From JABFSA01 sp963827515 (GTDB lineage Bacteria > Acidobacteriota > Vicinamibacteria > Vicinamibacterales > UBA2999): a stretch of 64,000 nt of DNA. The translations under genes were made by a program, and so were the position numbers. The notes under the pieces were generated by a model. It saw only the letters and a program-made list of their open reading frames with translations, did no database searches and was not told the origin of the DNA. Shown one piece after another: positions 8,748-18,886 of the stretch. Each line of letters opens with the position of its first letter. Position 1 is the stretch's first letter. The stretch covers positions 186,001 through 250,000 of the forward strand of contig CAWHBF010000029.1 of the NCBI GenBank assembly GCA_963827515.1. The letters run 5' to 3'.

Positions 8748-10713
8748 TCAGTGCTCGTCTTCGTACTGTTCCTTGAGTCTCGCGACGGCGTTCGGGTCGG
8801 CGAGAGTTGTCGTATCGCCGAGCGTCTTGCCCTCCGCGATGTCTCGCAGCAGGCGACGCATGATTTTGCCGGAGCGCGTCTTGGGCAGGTCGGCCGTGAG
8901 AATGATGTCATCGGGACGCGCGATCGCACCGATCTTCTTGACGACGTGCTCTTTGAGCTCTGCGATGAGTTGTTCGCTCGGCGTCGCGTCTTCCTTGATC
9001 GTCACGAAAGCCGCCACCGCCTGACCCTTGATCTCATGGGAACGTCCGACGACTGCCGCTTCGGCCACAAGAGGATGATCGACGAGCGCGCTTTCCACTT
9101 CCATCGTGCCGATCCGATGGCCGGCCACGTTCAGCACGTCGTCGACACGACCAAGGAGCCAGAAGTAGCCCTCCTGATCCCGCTTCGCGCCGTCGCCGGT
9201 GAAATAAGTGTCCGGTGTCCATCGACTCCAGTACCTGCGTCACGTAGCGTTCCGGATCGCCGTAGATGCCGCGCAGCATGGAGGGCCAGGGCCGGGTGAG
9301 GGCCAGCAGGCCTCCGCCCACCGTGATCTCTTCGCCGCTGTCGGTCTTGACTTCGGCCGCGATGCCGGGGAACGTGCGCGTCGCCGACCCTGGCTTACAG
9401 GTGGTGATCCCCGGCAGGGGCGTGATCATGATCGCGCCTGTTTCGGTCTGCCACCAGGTGTCCACGACCGGACATCGCTTGCCTCCTATGTGCTCGTGGT
9501 ACCACATCCACGCCTCAGGATTGATCGGCTCACCGACCGAGCCGAGCAGCCTGAGGGAGGAGAGGTCGCGACCCTCGGGCCACTCATCGCCCCACCGCAT
9601 GAAGGCACGGATCGCCGTTGGTGCGGTGTAGAAGATGGTTGCGCGGTAGCGTTCGATGATCTCCCAGAACCGGTCCTTCTGTGGCCAGTCAGGAGCACCT
9701 TCGTACATCAACACCGTCGCGCCGTTCGCCAGCGGTCCGTACACCACATAGCTGTGCCCCGTGACCCAGCCGATATCCGCCGTGCACCAATAGATGTCCT
9801 CTTCCTTGAGGTCGAATACCCACTTGGTCGTTGCGTAGGTGCCGACCAGATACCCACCGGTCGTGTGCACGATGCCCTTTGGCTTGCCTGTCGTACCGGA
9901 CGTATAGAGGATGTAGAGCATGTCCTCCGCGTCCATCCGCTCCGGCTCACAGACGTCGGAGGCTCCTTGCATCAACTCGTGGTACCAGTGGTCGCGTCCT
10001 TCCTTGACGTGCACGGGGGCAGATGAATCCTCGAAACGGCGCACGATCACGACGTGACGGATCGACGGCGTCCCCTCGAGGGCCTCGTCCGCCATCTTCT
10101 TCAGTGGAACGACATGACCGCGGCGCCACCCTCCATCGGAGGTCACGAGCAGCGTGGCCTTAGCGTCGTTGATGCGATCGCGCAGCGACTCGGCACTGAA
10201 ACCGCCAAACACCACTGAATGGACGGCCCCGATCCGGGCACAGGCCAACATGGCGATGGCCAGTTCTGGAATCAGCGGCAGGTACAGGGCCACTCGATCG
10301 CCGCGAACGACACCGAGCGATCGGAGGACGTTGGCAAACTGGCTGACCTGCCGGAGCAGATCTGAGTACGTCAGGGTGCGACTGTCGCCAGGTTCGCCTT
10401 CCCAGATGATCGCGGCCTTGTCGCGGCGAGTGCCCCGAGCGTGCCGGTCCACGCAGTTGACGCTCGCGTTGAGGGTACCGCCGAGAAACCACTTCGCGTG
10501 TGGGGGTCGCCATTCGAGTACCGTCGTCCACGGCGTGAACCACTCCAACTCCCGCGCAAACGCCGCCCAGAATCCCTCCGGGTCGTGGGCGGCCCGTTCG
10601 TAGACCGTTTCGTCGCGGATGTTGGCCTGTGCCCGGAAGGCGTCGGACGGAGGGAACGTGCGGTCTTCCTGCAGCAGGTCGTCGATTTCGGCGGGCCGAT
10701 TCTTGTCGGTCAC
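8748..10713 (-). CDS. acs: acetyl-CoA synthetase (AMP-forming), one frameshift
   Basis: Converts acetate, ATP and CoA to acetyl-CoA through an acetyl-adenylate. Starting at GTG 10713 behind GGGGAG, the protein carries WFLGGTLNASVNCVDRHA, YTSGTTGKPKGIVHTTGGYL, WCTADIGWVTGHSYVVYGPL and VDTWWQTETGAIMITPLPG. The frame then breaks near 9205-9215, and the next frame gives YFTGDGAKRDQEGYFWLLGR, LNVAGHRIGTMEVESALVDH and the catalytic-lysine motif TRSGKIMRRLLR. Removing one T from cacttatttc restores a full-length protein of about 654 aa, the usual size. The gene lies 24 bp downstream of the inositol-phosphate synthase gene and is probably co-transcribed with it. Confidence 0.93.
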
Positions 10714-10737
10714 GACTCCCCACTGCGTCGCATGTTG

Positions 10738-12051
10738 TTAGTCGTAGTACTCGCGGCCGAGATGTGTGATCAGCTCCTCGCCTTGCATATACCGCAGCGT
10801 GTTCTTGAGCTTCATCAGCTGAATGAACAGGTCGTGCTCCGGATAGAGCTCCGGCGCGTGCATCGGCGCCTTGTAGTAGAAGGAAAGCCACTCCTGGATG
10901 CCCGACATCCCAGATCGCTTCGCGAGGTCCAGAAAGAGCGCCGAGTCGAGCACGATCGGAGCCGCCAGGATGCTGTCGCGGCACAGGAAGTTGATCTTCA
11001 ACTGCATCGGGTAGCCGAGCCATCCGACCAAATCGATGTTGTCCCAGCCCTCTTTGTTGTCACCGCGCGGGGGGTAGTAATTGATCCGCACCACGTGACA
11101 CAGGTCCTTGTAGAGCTCCGGGTAGAGCTGTGGTTGAAAGATGTAGTCAAGCGCCGACTTCTTGCTTTCTTCCTTTGTCTTGAACGACTCCGGGTCATCA
11201 AGGACTTCGCCGTCGCGGTTACCCAGGATGTTGGTCGAGTACCAGCCCCTGACGCCGAGCAGTCGTGCCTTGAGGCCCGGCGCGATGATCGTCTTGATCA
11301 GCGTCTGCCCGGTCTTCATGTCGTTGCCGGCGAGTGGTGCCTTCGTTCGGGCGGCCAGCTCGAGCATGGCGGGAATGTCGGCCGTCAGATTTGGTGCGGC
11401 GTTCGCGAAGGGAATGCCCTCCCGGAGGGCAGCATACGCGTAGATCATGCTCGAGGGAATGGCGTCATCGCTCTCCTCGAGGCCCTTTTCGAACGACGCG
11501 ACGGTTGCGTGCACCGCGGTCTGCGTCATATAGACCTCGGTGCTGCCGCACCAGACCATCACCAGGCGGTCGCAGCCGTGCTTCTCTTTGAACCCGCGAA
11601 TGTCGGCGACGACCTGCTCGGCGAGGTCGCGCTTGTTCTTCCCTTTTTTCACGTTCGGGCCGGCCAGGCGCTTGACGTAGCGCTGGTCGAACACCGCCGG
11701 CATCGGGCGGACAGCCTCGAGCTCGCCCCGGACCTGCTCCAACTGCGCCGGCTCCAGCACACCGGCCGTTCGGGCGGCCGAGTAACAGTCCGCTTCGAAG
11801 ATGTCCCAGCCGCCGAAGACGATGTCGTCGAGCGAGGCCAAGGGCACGAAGTCCTTGATGCGTGGGGTACGCGATTCGGTTCGCTTGCCAAGCCGAATCG
11901 TGCCCATCTGTGTCAGAGACCCTATAGGTTGCGCAAGGCCCTTGCGGATCGCGTAGACGCCGGCAATCGTCGTCGTGCTGACTGCGCCGAGACCCACGAG
12001 GAGCACGCCGAGTTTGCCGTGGGCAGGGGCGATATGAAGTGGTGCGGTCAC
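10738..12051 (-). CDS. ino1: myo-inositol-1-phosphate synthase
   Basis: 437 aa. NAD-dependent isomerisation of glucose-6-phosphate to inositol-3-phosphate, the entry to inositol and phosphatidylinositol synthesis. Evidence: the Rossmann motif VGLGAVSTTTIAG near the N-terminus, GGWDIFEADCYSAA, the substrate-site motif GNDMKTGQT, NYYPPRGDNKEGWDNIDLVG, and the C-terminal block GYPMQLKINFLCRDSILAAP. It starts at ATG 12051 and is divergent from the methyltransferase-like gene, with only 30 bp between start codons. The AT-rich stretch 12060-12075 (ctatatcattagaaat) in that gap could hold a -10 element. It is followed by acs on the same strand. Confidence 0.95.
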   Translation of the reverse strand: MTAPLHIAPAHGKLGVLLVGLGAVSTTTIAGVYAIRKGLAQPIGSLTQMGTIRLGKRTESRTPRIKDFVPLASLDDIVFGGWDIFEADCYSAARTAGVLEPAQLEQVRGELEAVRPMPAVFDQRYVKRLAGPNVKKGKNKRDLAEQVVADIRGFKEKHGCDRLVMVWCGSTEVYMTQTAVHATVASFEKGLEESDDAIPSSMIYAYAALREGIPFANAAPNLTADIPAMLELAARTKAPLAGNDMKTGQTLIKTIIAPGLKARLLGVRGWYSTNILGNRDGEVLDDPESFKTKEESKKSALDYIFQPQLYPELYKDLCHVVRINYYPPRGDNKEGWDNIDLVGWLGYPMQLKINFLCRDSILAAPIVLDSALFLDLAKRSGMSGIQEWLSFYYKAPMHAPELYPEHDLFIQLMKLKNTLRYMQGEELITHLGREYYD

Positions 12052-12081
12052 AATCGGCCACTATATCATTAGAAATTCGCC

Positions 12082-12630
12082 ATGTTTTTTCTCCGGAAGT
12101 CGACATTGGAACGTTTGCCCGTCGCCATGACCGGAGTGCGGATGGGTGAACGCGCCCTGCAGCTGGGCATCGAAGACCCATCGCTCGTCGGCGCGATCGC
12201 CGCGAAGGTCGGATTGAGCGGTCATGCCGTGATCGTCGTACGCGACGAACGCGAGGCGGCACGGGCACGCTCGGCGGCCGAGAAGGCTGGCGCGCTGGTC
12301 GATGTGCAGGTCCGACCGAACACCGACTTGATGTTCGAAAGTGCTTCATTCGACGTCATCGTTCTGCATTGCGCCAATGATCAACAGGTCTCGATTCAGG
12401 ATGCCGCGGCCGTTGCGACGTTGCGGGAGGCACATCGTGTGCTCCGACCAGGTGGCCGCCTGGTGATCGTCGAGGGGGGTGCCAAACCCGGGGCGTTGGC
12501 TTTTCTGCGCTCGAGACCCAACCTCCCCGACTCTGCAGCTGTCGTCGGGAGCATGAGCACAACGGGGTTCCGCGCGGCGCGTGTCCTCGCGGAACACGAG
12601 GGCTACCGGTTCAGCGAGGGACTCAAGTAG
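12082..12630 (+). CDS. class I SAM-dependent methyltransferase-like protein
   Basis: 182 aa with a Rossmann-type methyltransferase core. The clearest part is the motif IV/post-II region SFDVIVLHCANDQQ followed by LREAHRVLRPGGRLVIVEGG, as in UbiE/Methyltransf_11 proteins. The N-terminal half (ERALQLGIEDPSLVGAIAAK, GHAVIVVRDEREAARARSAA) aligns poorly with the usual glycine-rich SAM motif, where DxGxGxG is not visible, so SAM binding may be altered. The substrate is unknown. It is divergent from ino1 and about 108 bp upstream of the VWFA gene. Confidence 0.75.
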   Translation: MFFLRKSTLERLPVAMTGVRMGERALQLGIEDPSLVGAIAAKVGLSGHAVIVVRDEREAARARSAAEKAGALVDVQVRPNTDLMFESASFDVIVLHCANDQQVSIQDAAAVATLREAHRVLRPGGRLVIVEGGAKPGALAFLRSRPNLPDSAAVVGSMSTTGFRAARVLAEHEGYRFSEGLK

Positions 12631-12738
12631 CGGACATTCCCGCTGTCCACAACCTGGGCACCAACGTTGGCGGAAGCGGAAAACGGCCGGAATTCGAGGG
12701 ACACGTCAGGCAGGGTTCTTGCCTCATTGGAGGGGTCC

Positions 12739-13747
12739 ATGCGAACAGGTGCCTTCCCGATCGCGCTGCTCTTGGTCGTTGCGGCCGCAACGGCCGGCGC
12801 CCGTCCTCAGGAGACGCTCCGACTTCCGCAGCGGCGTCGAACTGATCAATGTCGCCGCCTGGGTGACGGACCGCAACGGCCAGTTCGTATCTGGACTTCA
12901 CAAGGAAGACTTCGCGGTTTTCGAGGACGGCGAGCAGCAGGAAGTCGCCTACTTCAGCAGCGAGCGCGTCCCTGTCAGCCTCGGGCTCGTGCTCGACGCG
13001 AGCGGCAGCATGACACCGGACAAGATGTTGGCGGCCCGGTCGGCTATCGACAGGTTGGTTCACGATCTCCTCGGCGCAGAGGACGAATTGTTCTTTCTCG
13101 AGTTTGCAAACCGCCCTGAGCTGGTGCAAGGGTGGACGACCGACAGAGGCGCCATCAGCAGCGCTGTCGCACGCGTCAGACCCGCTGGGGGCACCGCGAT
13201 GTACGACGCCGTCGCCGATGCGATGCCAATGGCCAGCATCGGCAAGCATCCCAAGAAGGCGATCCTCGTCATTTCAGACGGGAATGACACGAACAGCCGC
13301 GTCGAGATTGGGGAGCTCCGACAGACCCTCCGTGAAAGCGAGGTACTCGTGTACGCGCTCGGTGTCGACAGCACCGCGGTGCTAACCCGTACGCAGCCGA
13401 GAGTCAGAACCCCATTTCCGGGGTCGCCGTTCCCGCTTCCCGGCCGCCGTCCGCAGAGACCCACTCCCCCGATTTTCGGTCGTGGTGGGAGAGCGCAGAC
13501 CAGCGAACGAGTGGACGCGGAGGCGCTCCGGCGGATGACCGACGACTCCGGAGGTCGAACGGAGATCGTGCGTGGGTTCGGGGACCTGGCCGGCGCCACC
13601 GCCAGGATCGCCGATGAGCTGAGCAAGCAGTACTACCTGGGCTACGCCAGCCCTGGGAAGAAGGACGGTCGCTGGCATGAGATCCGAGTAGAAGCGAAGG
13701 GACGAGGTTTGACCGTGCGAGCACGACGGGGGTATGTCGCGTCATAA
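12739..13747 (+). CDS. VWFA-related domain secreted protein, one frameshift
   Basis: Begins at ATG 12739 behind GGAGGGG with a clear signal peptide (RTGAFPIALLLVVAAATAGA). The frame breaks near 12818-12824; dropping one T gives QETPDFRSGVELINVAAWVT and rejoins the main frame. The mature protein has the N-terminal segment typical of this family (DRNGQFVSGLHKEDFAVFED) and a von Willebrand A domain with MIDAS motif DASGSM, TDR and ISDGND. It ends with the characteristic YYLGY and ARRGYVAS. A proline-rich insertion (about residues 230-260) separates the strands. The family is common in Acidobacteria and of unknown function, probably protein or metal binding at the cell surface. Confidence 0.88.
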
Positions 13748-13756
13748 TCGCTGCGC

Positions 13757-14488
13757 GTGTCGACCTTCCTCGTCGCAATTGGGCTGAGTCTTGTCGGCGG
13801 TGTCGGTGGTTTGCTCGTCGCATCGGGAGTCCTGCTCGTCAAGGACAACGCGAGAACGAAGCTCATTCCCTGGCTCGTCAGCTACGCGGTGGGTGCGCTG
13901 CTTGGCGTGTCGATGCTGCGCCTGCTGCCGACGGCCCTCGAAACCCTTCCCTCGCCGCAGGTCTTCGGCACGCTGCTGCTCGGCATTCTTCTGTTCTTCG
14001 TCCTCGAAAAGCTTGTTCTCTGGCGACACTGCCACACGCACGACTGCGAAGTGCACGAGAGCAGCGTATTTCCCGTGCTCATTGGCGACGCGTTCCACAA
14101 CTTCGTCGACGGTGCCGTCGTCGCCGCGGCCGTCATGACGTCGGTCCCGCTCGGCATCAGCACAGCGATTGCCGTGGCGGCCCACGAGATCCCGCAGGAG
14201 GTTGGCGATTTCGCCATCCTGCTGCACGCCGGCTACTCCCGCAGCCGGGCGTTGGTGCTCAACGTGCTCTCTTCGCTTGCGAGCGCCGCAGGCGCAGTTG
14301 CGGCGCTCGTCGCGTTCGACAGCCTGCCCCCGCTCCTGCCGTACTTTCTGGCACTGGCGGCCGCGAGTTTCCTGTATGTCGCCATGGCCGACCTGATCCC
14401 CGGCCTGCACCGGGGCCGCACCGACGCCTCCTCCTTGCGACAGATCCTCCTCATTGCCGCCGGCGTCGCGACGATGATGCTCCTCTAA
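13757..14488 (+). CDS. ZIP family divalent metal transporter
   Basis: 243-aa inner-membrane protein with about eight hydrophobic segments. It starts at GTG 13757, 9 bp after the VWFA stop. ZIP signatures are GDAFHNFVDGAVVAAA in helix IV and AAHEIPQEVGDFAILLHAGY in helix V, carrying the metal-binding H, N, D and E residues. A His/Cys-bearing loop (WRHCHTHDCEVHE) lies between helices III and IV, as in zinc or iron ZIP proteins. It likely imports Zn2+ or Fe2+; the exact metal cannot be read from sequence. A hairpin directly follows the stop. Confidence 0.92.
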   Translation: MSTFLVAIGLSLVGGVGGLLVASGVLLVKDNARTKLIPWLVSYAVGALLGVSMLRLLPTALETLPSPQVFGTLLLGILLFFVLEKLVLWRHCHTHDCEVHESSVFPVLIGDAFHNFVDGAVVAAAVMTSVPLGISTAIAVAAHEIPQEVGDFAILLHAGYSRSRALVLNVLSSLASAAGAVAALVAFDSLPPLLPYFLALAAASFLYVAMADLIPGLHRGRTDASSLRQILLIAAGVATMMLL

Positions 14489-14508
14489 TCGTCCTCCGCC
14501 GAGGACGA
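14489..14508 (+). terminator. hairpin after ZIP transporter gene
   Basis: Stem TCGTCCTC / GAGGACGA (8 bp) with loop CGCC starts at the base after the TAA stop. No strong U-tract follows. The next 129 bp to the BON gene hold no gene. Confidence 0.5.
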
Positions 14509-14637
14509 CGTCACGATCGACCTTGCACCAGACCCGGAAAAATAGGGGGTATTTGAACCGTCTGAAGCTGGCAACGTCTTTGCCTTTCCCTTGGGTAGGA
14601 CCTGAAGCTCTCAGGACCAACGGAGGAGGCACACATC

Positions 14638-15180
14638 ATGTTCGCCAAGGTTGCTACCGCGCTTCTCGTCGTCGTGATTTCGAGCACACCGGCGTGGGCG
14701 GCGCAGCGCGAAAATCTCGACGTGTTTCAGGACGTCTCGCAGCAGGTGCTGCGATACCCGCACTTCACCATCTTCGACAGCGTGCACGCGCAAGTGAACG
14801 ACGGTATTGTCACGCTCACCGGCAAAGTGACGATGCCTTACAAGGGTCAAGACCTCGAGCGACGGGTGGCGAAGATTGATGGTGTTCGCCAGGTGAAAAA
14901 CGACATCACGACCCTGCCCGTGTCGTTCTTCGACGACGAGCTGCGATTCCGGATCTCCCGTGCCATTTATGGAAACTCGAACTTCTGGCGGTACGGCGCG
15001 ATGGTCAACCCCCCGATTCACATCATCGTGGACGGCGGCCGTGTCACACTCGAAGGGGTCGTGAACAGCAACATCGACCGGATGCTGGCGCGGTCGATCG
15101 CGAGTTCGTTCAACGCCTTCTCGGTGACCAGCAATCTGAAGACGGAGGCCGAAGTCGAGCAGGAGCTCGAGCGGCTGTAA
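14638..15180 (+). CDS. BON-domain secreted protein
   Basis: 180 aa with a cleavable signal peptide (FAKVATALLVVVISSTPAWA) and two BON domains at about residues 35-100 (VHAQVNDGIVTLTGKVTMP, VRQVKNDITTLPVS) and 108-180 (IHIIVDGGRVTLEGVVNS). BON domains bind phospholipid or associate with the envelope, as in OsmY-like proteins. The start is supported by a strong ribosome-binding site GGAGGAGG at 14622-14629. A perfect 10-bp hairpin follows the stop. It is a single-gene unit, probably an envelope-stress or periplasmic protein. Confidence 0.9.
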   Translation: MFAKVATALLVVVISSTPAWAAQRENLDVFQDVSQQVLRYPHFTIFDSVHAQVNDGIVTLTGKVTMPYKGQDLERRVAKIDGVRQVKNDITTLPVSFFDDELRFRISRAIYGNSNFWRYGAMVNPPIHIIVDGGRVTLEGVVNSNIDRMLARSIASSFNAFSVTSNLKTEAEVEQELERL

Positions 15181-15190
15181 GGATCGACGG

Positions 15191-15216
15191 CGAGACGCGG
15201 CTCCCCCCGCGTCTCG
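15191..15216 (+). terminator. hairpin terminator after BON gene
   Basis: Perfect 10-bp stem CGAGACGCGG / CCGCGTCTCG with a 6-nt CTCCCC loop, 11 bp after the BON stop. The remaining 135 bp to the convergent lipoprotein gene hold no gene. Confidence 0.65.
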
Positions 15217-15351
15217 TCACCGGCCGTCCCGCAAGTCCTTCGCCAACTGCAGTTCGTCGAGAATAGGAATCCCGCAAAGCCGGCGACCCTCTGCCCGGCG
15301 TGTGCGCCGCAATCGAGTCCCGAGTCGCCGGCAACAGATGTTGGATCCGGC

Positions 15352-16131
15352 TCAGCCGGACCGTGTAGGCGCCGACGGCGGTCCAACGACCTCGCTTCCG
15401 CGCCCGCGGCGAGCGATCCACCACACGGCGAATAGCAATGTGGCGGCCGCCGCGACGATCGTCGAGCCGAACAACAGCAGTGTCGTATATAAGATCGACT
15501 CCGTTTCCAGGTGGACTTCCATCTCGACTGGACGACCCGCCAGTCGCTCCGCAAGGGGCTGCTCCCACTCCAGAATGTTCCCGCGCGCGACCTGGCCGGA
15601 CGGCGAGTTGTGAAAGACGATCTCGCTCGGCAGGTGCAGCCTGAAGGCCACGATCTCGTCACCCGTCCACCGGATGCCGCTCGGTTGAGTTCCATAAGAC
15701 GGTCCGACCACCTGTCGAAACTCGAACAGATCGCCGCTGCGTTCGAATCGATACGCCGACCAGGCAAAAGGAGCAAGCATCGATAGGGCTTCGACGTTCT
15801 CCGCTCTCACGCTCGCGTGGACGAAACGACGAAGATCGCGCCTCGCCAGGCTGACCGTGGCGCGCGCCCCAGGACCTTCGAAGAGTGCGCGGACCTGATC
15901 TTGGTCGATCCGCGCGTTCGGGTCCGGATCCAAGTTGAGGCCGCGCAATGCGACCAACGAAGCGACCGATGCATTCACATTCACGGTCACTGACCCGTCC
16001 AACGCGAGGTACAGCTCTTCTTCGTATTCGTATTGCCGGAAGACACCGGCGCTGGAGCAACCGGCAGCCGCAAACAGGGCAAGTAGGAGCAAGGCCCGCG
16101 CTCGCACGCGACCGGCAACGCCGAAGGGCAT
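15352..16131 (-). CDS. predicted lipoprotein with C-terminal membrane helix
   Basis: 259 aa from ATG 16131, chosen because it gives a clean lipoprotein signal (RARALLLLALFAAAGCSSAG, lipobox AAGC). The body has beta-rich stretches (EELYLALDGSVTVNVNASVA, ATVSLARRDLRRFVHASV, VEMEVHLETESILY). One hydrophobic helix near the end (TTLLLFGSTIVAAAATLLFA) is followed by a basic tail. I do not recognise the family. It is divergent from polA with 40 bp between starts. A longer in-frame start at 16185 would overlap polA and is less likely. Confidence 0.75.
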   Translation of the reverse strand: MPFGVAGRVRARALLLLALFAAAGCSSAGVFRQYEYEEELYLALDGSVTVNVNASVASLVALRGLNLDPDPNARIDQDQVRALFEGPGARATVSLARRDLRRFVHASVRAENVEALSMLAPFAWSAYRFERSGDLFEFRQVVGPSYGTQPSGIRWTGDEIVAFRLHLPSEIVFHNSPSGQVARGNILEWEQPLAERLAGRPVEMEVHLETESILYTTLLLFGSTIVAAAATLLFAVWWIARRGRGSEVVGPPSAPTRSG

Positions 16132-16171
16132 GAGGCCCAATGATATCCTTACCGCCACCACCTCGCAGGTC

Positions 16172-18886
16172 ATGTCCCGCCCCACTTTCTTCCTGATCGA
16201 CGGCAGTTCCCAGATGTACCGCGCCTATCACGCGTTCCGGGGGCAGGGACTGTCCAACCAGGAAGGCCAGACGACTCACGCCGTCTACGTTTTCGTGACG
16301 ATGCTGCGGAAGCTCATCGTCGACCATCGACCCAGTCACCTCGCCGCGTCGTTCGATCTCAAGGGTCCGACGTTCAGAGACGCGATCGTCTCGGATTACA
16401 AGGCCAATCGCGCGGCGATGCCCGACGACTTGCTGGAACAGATCGCCTGGGTACACGAAGCCTGCGAAGCGCTGGGCGTGCCCATCGTCACCGCGCCCGG
16501 CTATGAGGCCGACGACGTCATCGGCACGCTTGCGGCCAGAGCGTCGGAAGCAGGGTTCGATGTCGCCATCGTGTCGATTGACAAGGACTTCTTCCAGCTC
16601 GTGCGTGATGGAGTTCGCGTGTACGACCCCCGTGAAGATGGCGCCTGGTTCGACGAGGCGGCGGTCGAGGCGAAGTTTGGCGTCCGGCCCAAGCATGTCG
16701 TGGATGTCCTTGCGCTCGTCGGAGACACGAGCGACAACATCTCTGGCGTGCCCGGAGTTGGGAAAAAGGGAGCGATCGATCTCGTCACCACCTACGGAGG
16801 CCTGGATGCTCTTCTCGAGAAAGCCGCAGACATCACCCAGAAGAAGTACCGCGAGGCCTTGATCACGCATCGAACGGAAGCGTTGCGGAGCCGCGATCTC
16901 GTCACGATCCGCTGCGATGTGCCGCTTGACGTCGATCTCGAATCGCTCCGATACCGTGGCGCGTCACAGGCTCGCTGCTACGACCTGTTCTCGAGGCTGA
17001 CGTTCCGCTCGCTCATGAACGAGTACGCGCCAACCGCTGAGACTGTGACGAAGGACTATGCGCTCGTCGTCACGGCGTCTGGGCTCGATGATCTGATCGA
17101 GGGGATTCGCGCCGCCGGCAGCTGCGGCATGCACGTCTTCGGTGACCAGGGCTCTGCAATGAGAGCGGCGATCGTGGGTATTGCCTTCTCGACAGCCGAT
17201 CGGCAGGCACGATATATCCCGCTCGGGCACGAAGGGCTTGGAGGCGGCCACGACTTGCTCGCCGGGCCAGCCCCGGCGCAGATGGACAGAAGGGAAGCGC
17301 TCGACCGTCTGAAGCCGCTGTTCGAAGACGCGACGATCCGAAAGACCGGTCACGATCTGAAGCTCGATGCCATCGTGTTGGAGACTCACGGCATCGCGCT
17401 GCGCGGCATGGCATTCGATTCAATGCTCGGCAGCTACGTACTCGATGCGACGAGTCAGGGACACTCGCTCGAAGCTGCCTCCCTGGGGCATCTCGGCTAC
17501 AAAGCGCTCACCGAAGAGGATCTCTGTGGCCGAGGCGCGAAGTCAGTTCCTGTTGCTCAGCTGGCGCCGGAGACGTTGCTCACGTTCGCTTGTGAGCGCG
17601 CCGATCTGGCGCGGCAACTGTCGAATCAGCTCGCCCCGCTCCTCGTGAACGATGGCCTGGACGAGGTGTTCCGCGAGCTCGAGATGCCTCTCGTCCCAGT
17701 GCTCGCCGATATCGAGCTCGCCGGCATTCGCATCGACGGCACCGCTCTCGCCGCGCAATCGCAGCACCTCGAAAGCGAGTTGGCGCGCTACACCACGCGG
17801 ATCTTCGAACTGGCGGGACAGGAGTTCAACGTCAACTCGCCCAAGCAGCTGGCGGACATCCTGTTCGACAAACTCCAGCTGCCCGCATCGAAAAAGACCG
17901 GAAAGACGCGTTCTGCGTCCACGGCGGTCGAGGTCCTCGAAGAGCTGGCGCTCCTGCACGAGCTGCCGCGGCTGATCCTCGACTGGCGCGGTCTCCACAA
18001 GCTGAAGAGCACCTACATCGACGCGCTGCCGCAGCTCGTGCACCCGCGCACGGGACGGGTGCATACCTCATTCAACCAGGCGGTGGCTGCGACAGGGCGG
18101 CTCAGCAGCTCCGACCCGAATCTCCAGAACATTCCAATCCGCACGGAGCTCGGCCGTCAGATCAGGCGAGCGTTCGTGGCCGAGCCTGGCAATGTGCTGA
18201 TCTCGGCCGACTACTCGCAGATCGAGCTGCGCGTGCTTGCGCACCTCGCGGGGGAACGGGCGCTCATTGAAGCCTTCCGCGGGGGTGAGGACATCCACGA
18301 CCGCACCGCCGCGAAGGTCTTTGGCTCCGATAGCGGACTCGGCAAACACGAGCTGCGGCGCCGGGCGAAGATCATCAACTACGCGCTGCTGTACGGCAAG
18401 ACGGCGTTCACGCTGGCCAAGGACATCGGCGTGACGAAGGACGTGGCCCAGGCGTTCATCGACGCCTATTTCGACGGCTTCCCGCAGGTGCGTGGTTTCA
18501 TCGACGAGACGCTGGCGCGCGCGAGAGAGACGGGCGTGGTGACGACGCTCTTCGGGAGACGACGACCGGTGCCCGAGCTGAACAGCCGCAACGGCCAGAT
18601 TCGCGCCGCAGCCGAACGGGTCACGGTGAACATGCCGATTCAGGGGACGGCGGCGGACATCCTCAAGAAGGCCATGATCGACCTTCACCGCGAACTGCCG
18701 GCGCGCGGCCTTGCCACGCGCATGATCCTGACCGTGCACGACGAGCTGGTCTTCGAGGGCCCGGAGGCCGAGGCCACGGCAGCGTCCGCACTCGTGCGCG
18801 AACGGATGGAAGGGGTCGCGTCGTTGGCTGTTCCGCTGACCGTCGACGTGGGATTCGCGGACAACTGGCGAGACGCGAAGCCCTAA
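16172..18886 (+). CDS. polA: DNA polymerase I
   Basis: 904 aa from ATG 16172. The N-terminal 5'-3' nuclease has FFLIDGSSQMYRAYHAF, GYEADDVIGTLA, SIDKDFFQL and GDTSDNISGVPGVGKKGA. The C-terminal polymerase has motif A DYSQIELRVLAHLAGE, motif B RRRAKIINYALLYGK and motif C ILTVHDELVFE. The middle 3'-5' exonuclease domain is present but degenerate. At about residue 318-325 the DxE site reads VFGDQ, at about 473-476 the YxxxD site reads FACER, and only the middle Asp (GHDLKLD, about 391-399) remains. Proofreading is therefore probably inactive, as in Taq-type enzymes. The TAA stop overlaps the first unit of a 9-bp repeat array. Confidence 0.97.
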   Translation: MSRPTFFLIDGSSQMYRAYHAFRGQGLSNQEGQTTHAVYVFVTMLRKLIVDHRPSHLAASFDLKGPTFRDAIVSDYKANRAAMPDDLLEQIAWVHEACEALGVPIVTAPGYEADDVIGTLAARASEAGFDVAIVSIDKDFFQLVRDGVRVYDPREDGAWFDEAAVEAKFGVRPKHVVDVLALVGDTSDNISGVPGVGKKGAIDLVTTYGGLDALLEKAADITQKKYREALITHRTEALRSRDLVTIRCDVPLDVDLESLRYRGASQARCYDLFSRLTFRSLMNEYAPTAETVTKDYALVVTASGLDDLIEGIRAAGSCGMHVFGDQGSAMRAAIVGIAFSTADRQARYIPLGHEGLGGGHDLLAGPAPAQMDRREALDRLKPLFEDATIRKTGHDLKLDAIVLETHGIALRGMAFDSMLGSYVLDATSQGHSLEAASLGHLGYKALTEEDLCGRGAKSVPVAQLAPETLLTFACERADLARQLSNQLAPLLVNDGLDEVFRELEMPLVPVLADIELAGIRIDGTALAAQSQHLESELARYTTRIFELAGQEFNVNSPKQLADILFDKLQLPASKKTGKTRSASTAVEVLEELALLHELPRLILDWRGLHKLKSTYIDALPQLVHPRTGRVHTSFNQAVAATGRLSSSDPNLQNIPIRTELGRQIRRAFVAEPGNVLISADYSQIELRVLAHLAGERALIEAFRGGEDIHDRTAAKVFGSDSGLGKHELRRRAKIINYALLYGKTAFTLAKDIGVTKDVAQAFIDAYFDGFPQVRGFIDETLARARETGVVTTLFGRRRPVPELNSRNGQIRAAAERVTVNMPIQGTAADILKKAMIDLHRELPARGLATRMILTVHDELVFEGPEAEATAASALVRERMEGVASLAVPLTVDVGFADNWRDAKP

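Noticed and set aside
10441..12072. 543-codon plus-strand frame over acs and ino1
   Set aside because: It covers parts of two well-supported minus-strand genes and shows no recognisable protein features.
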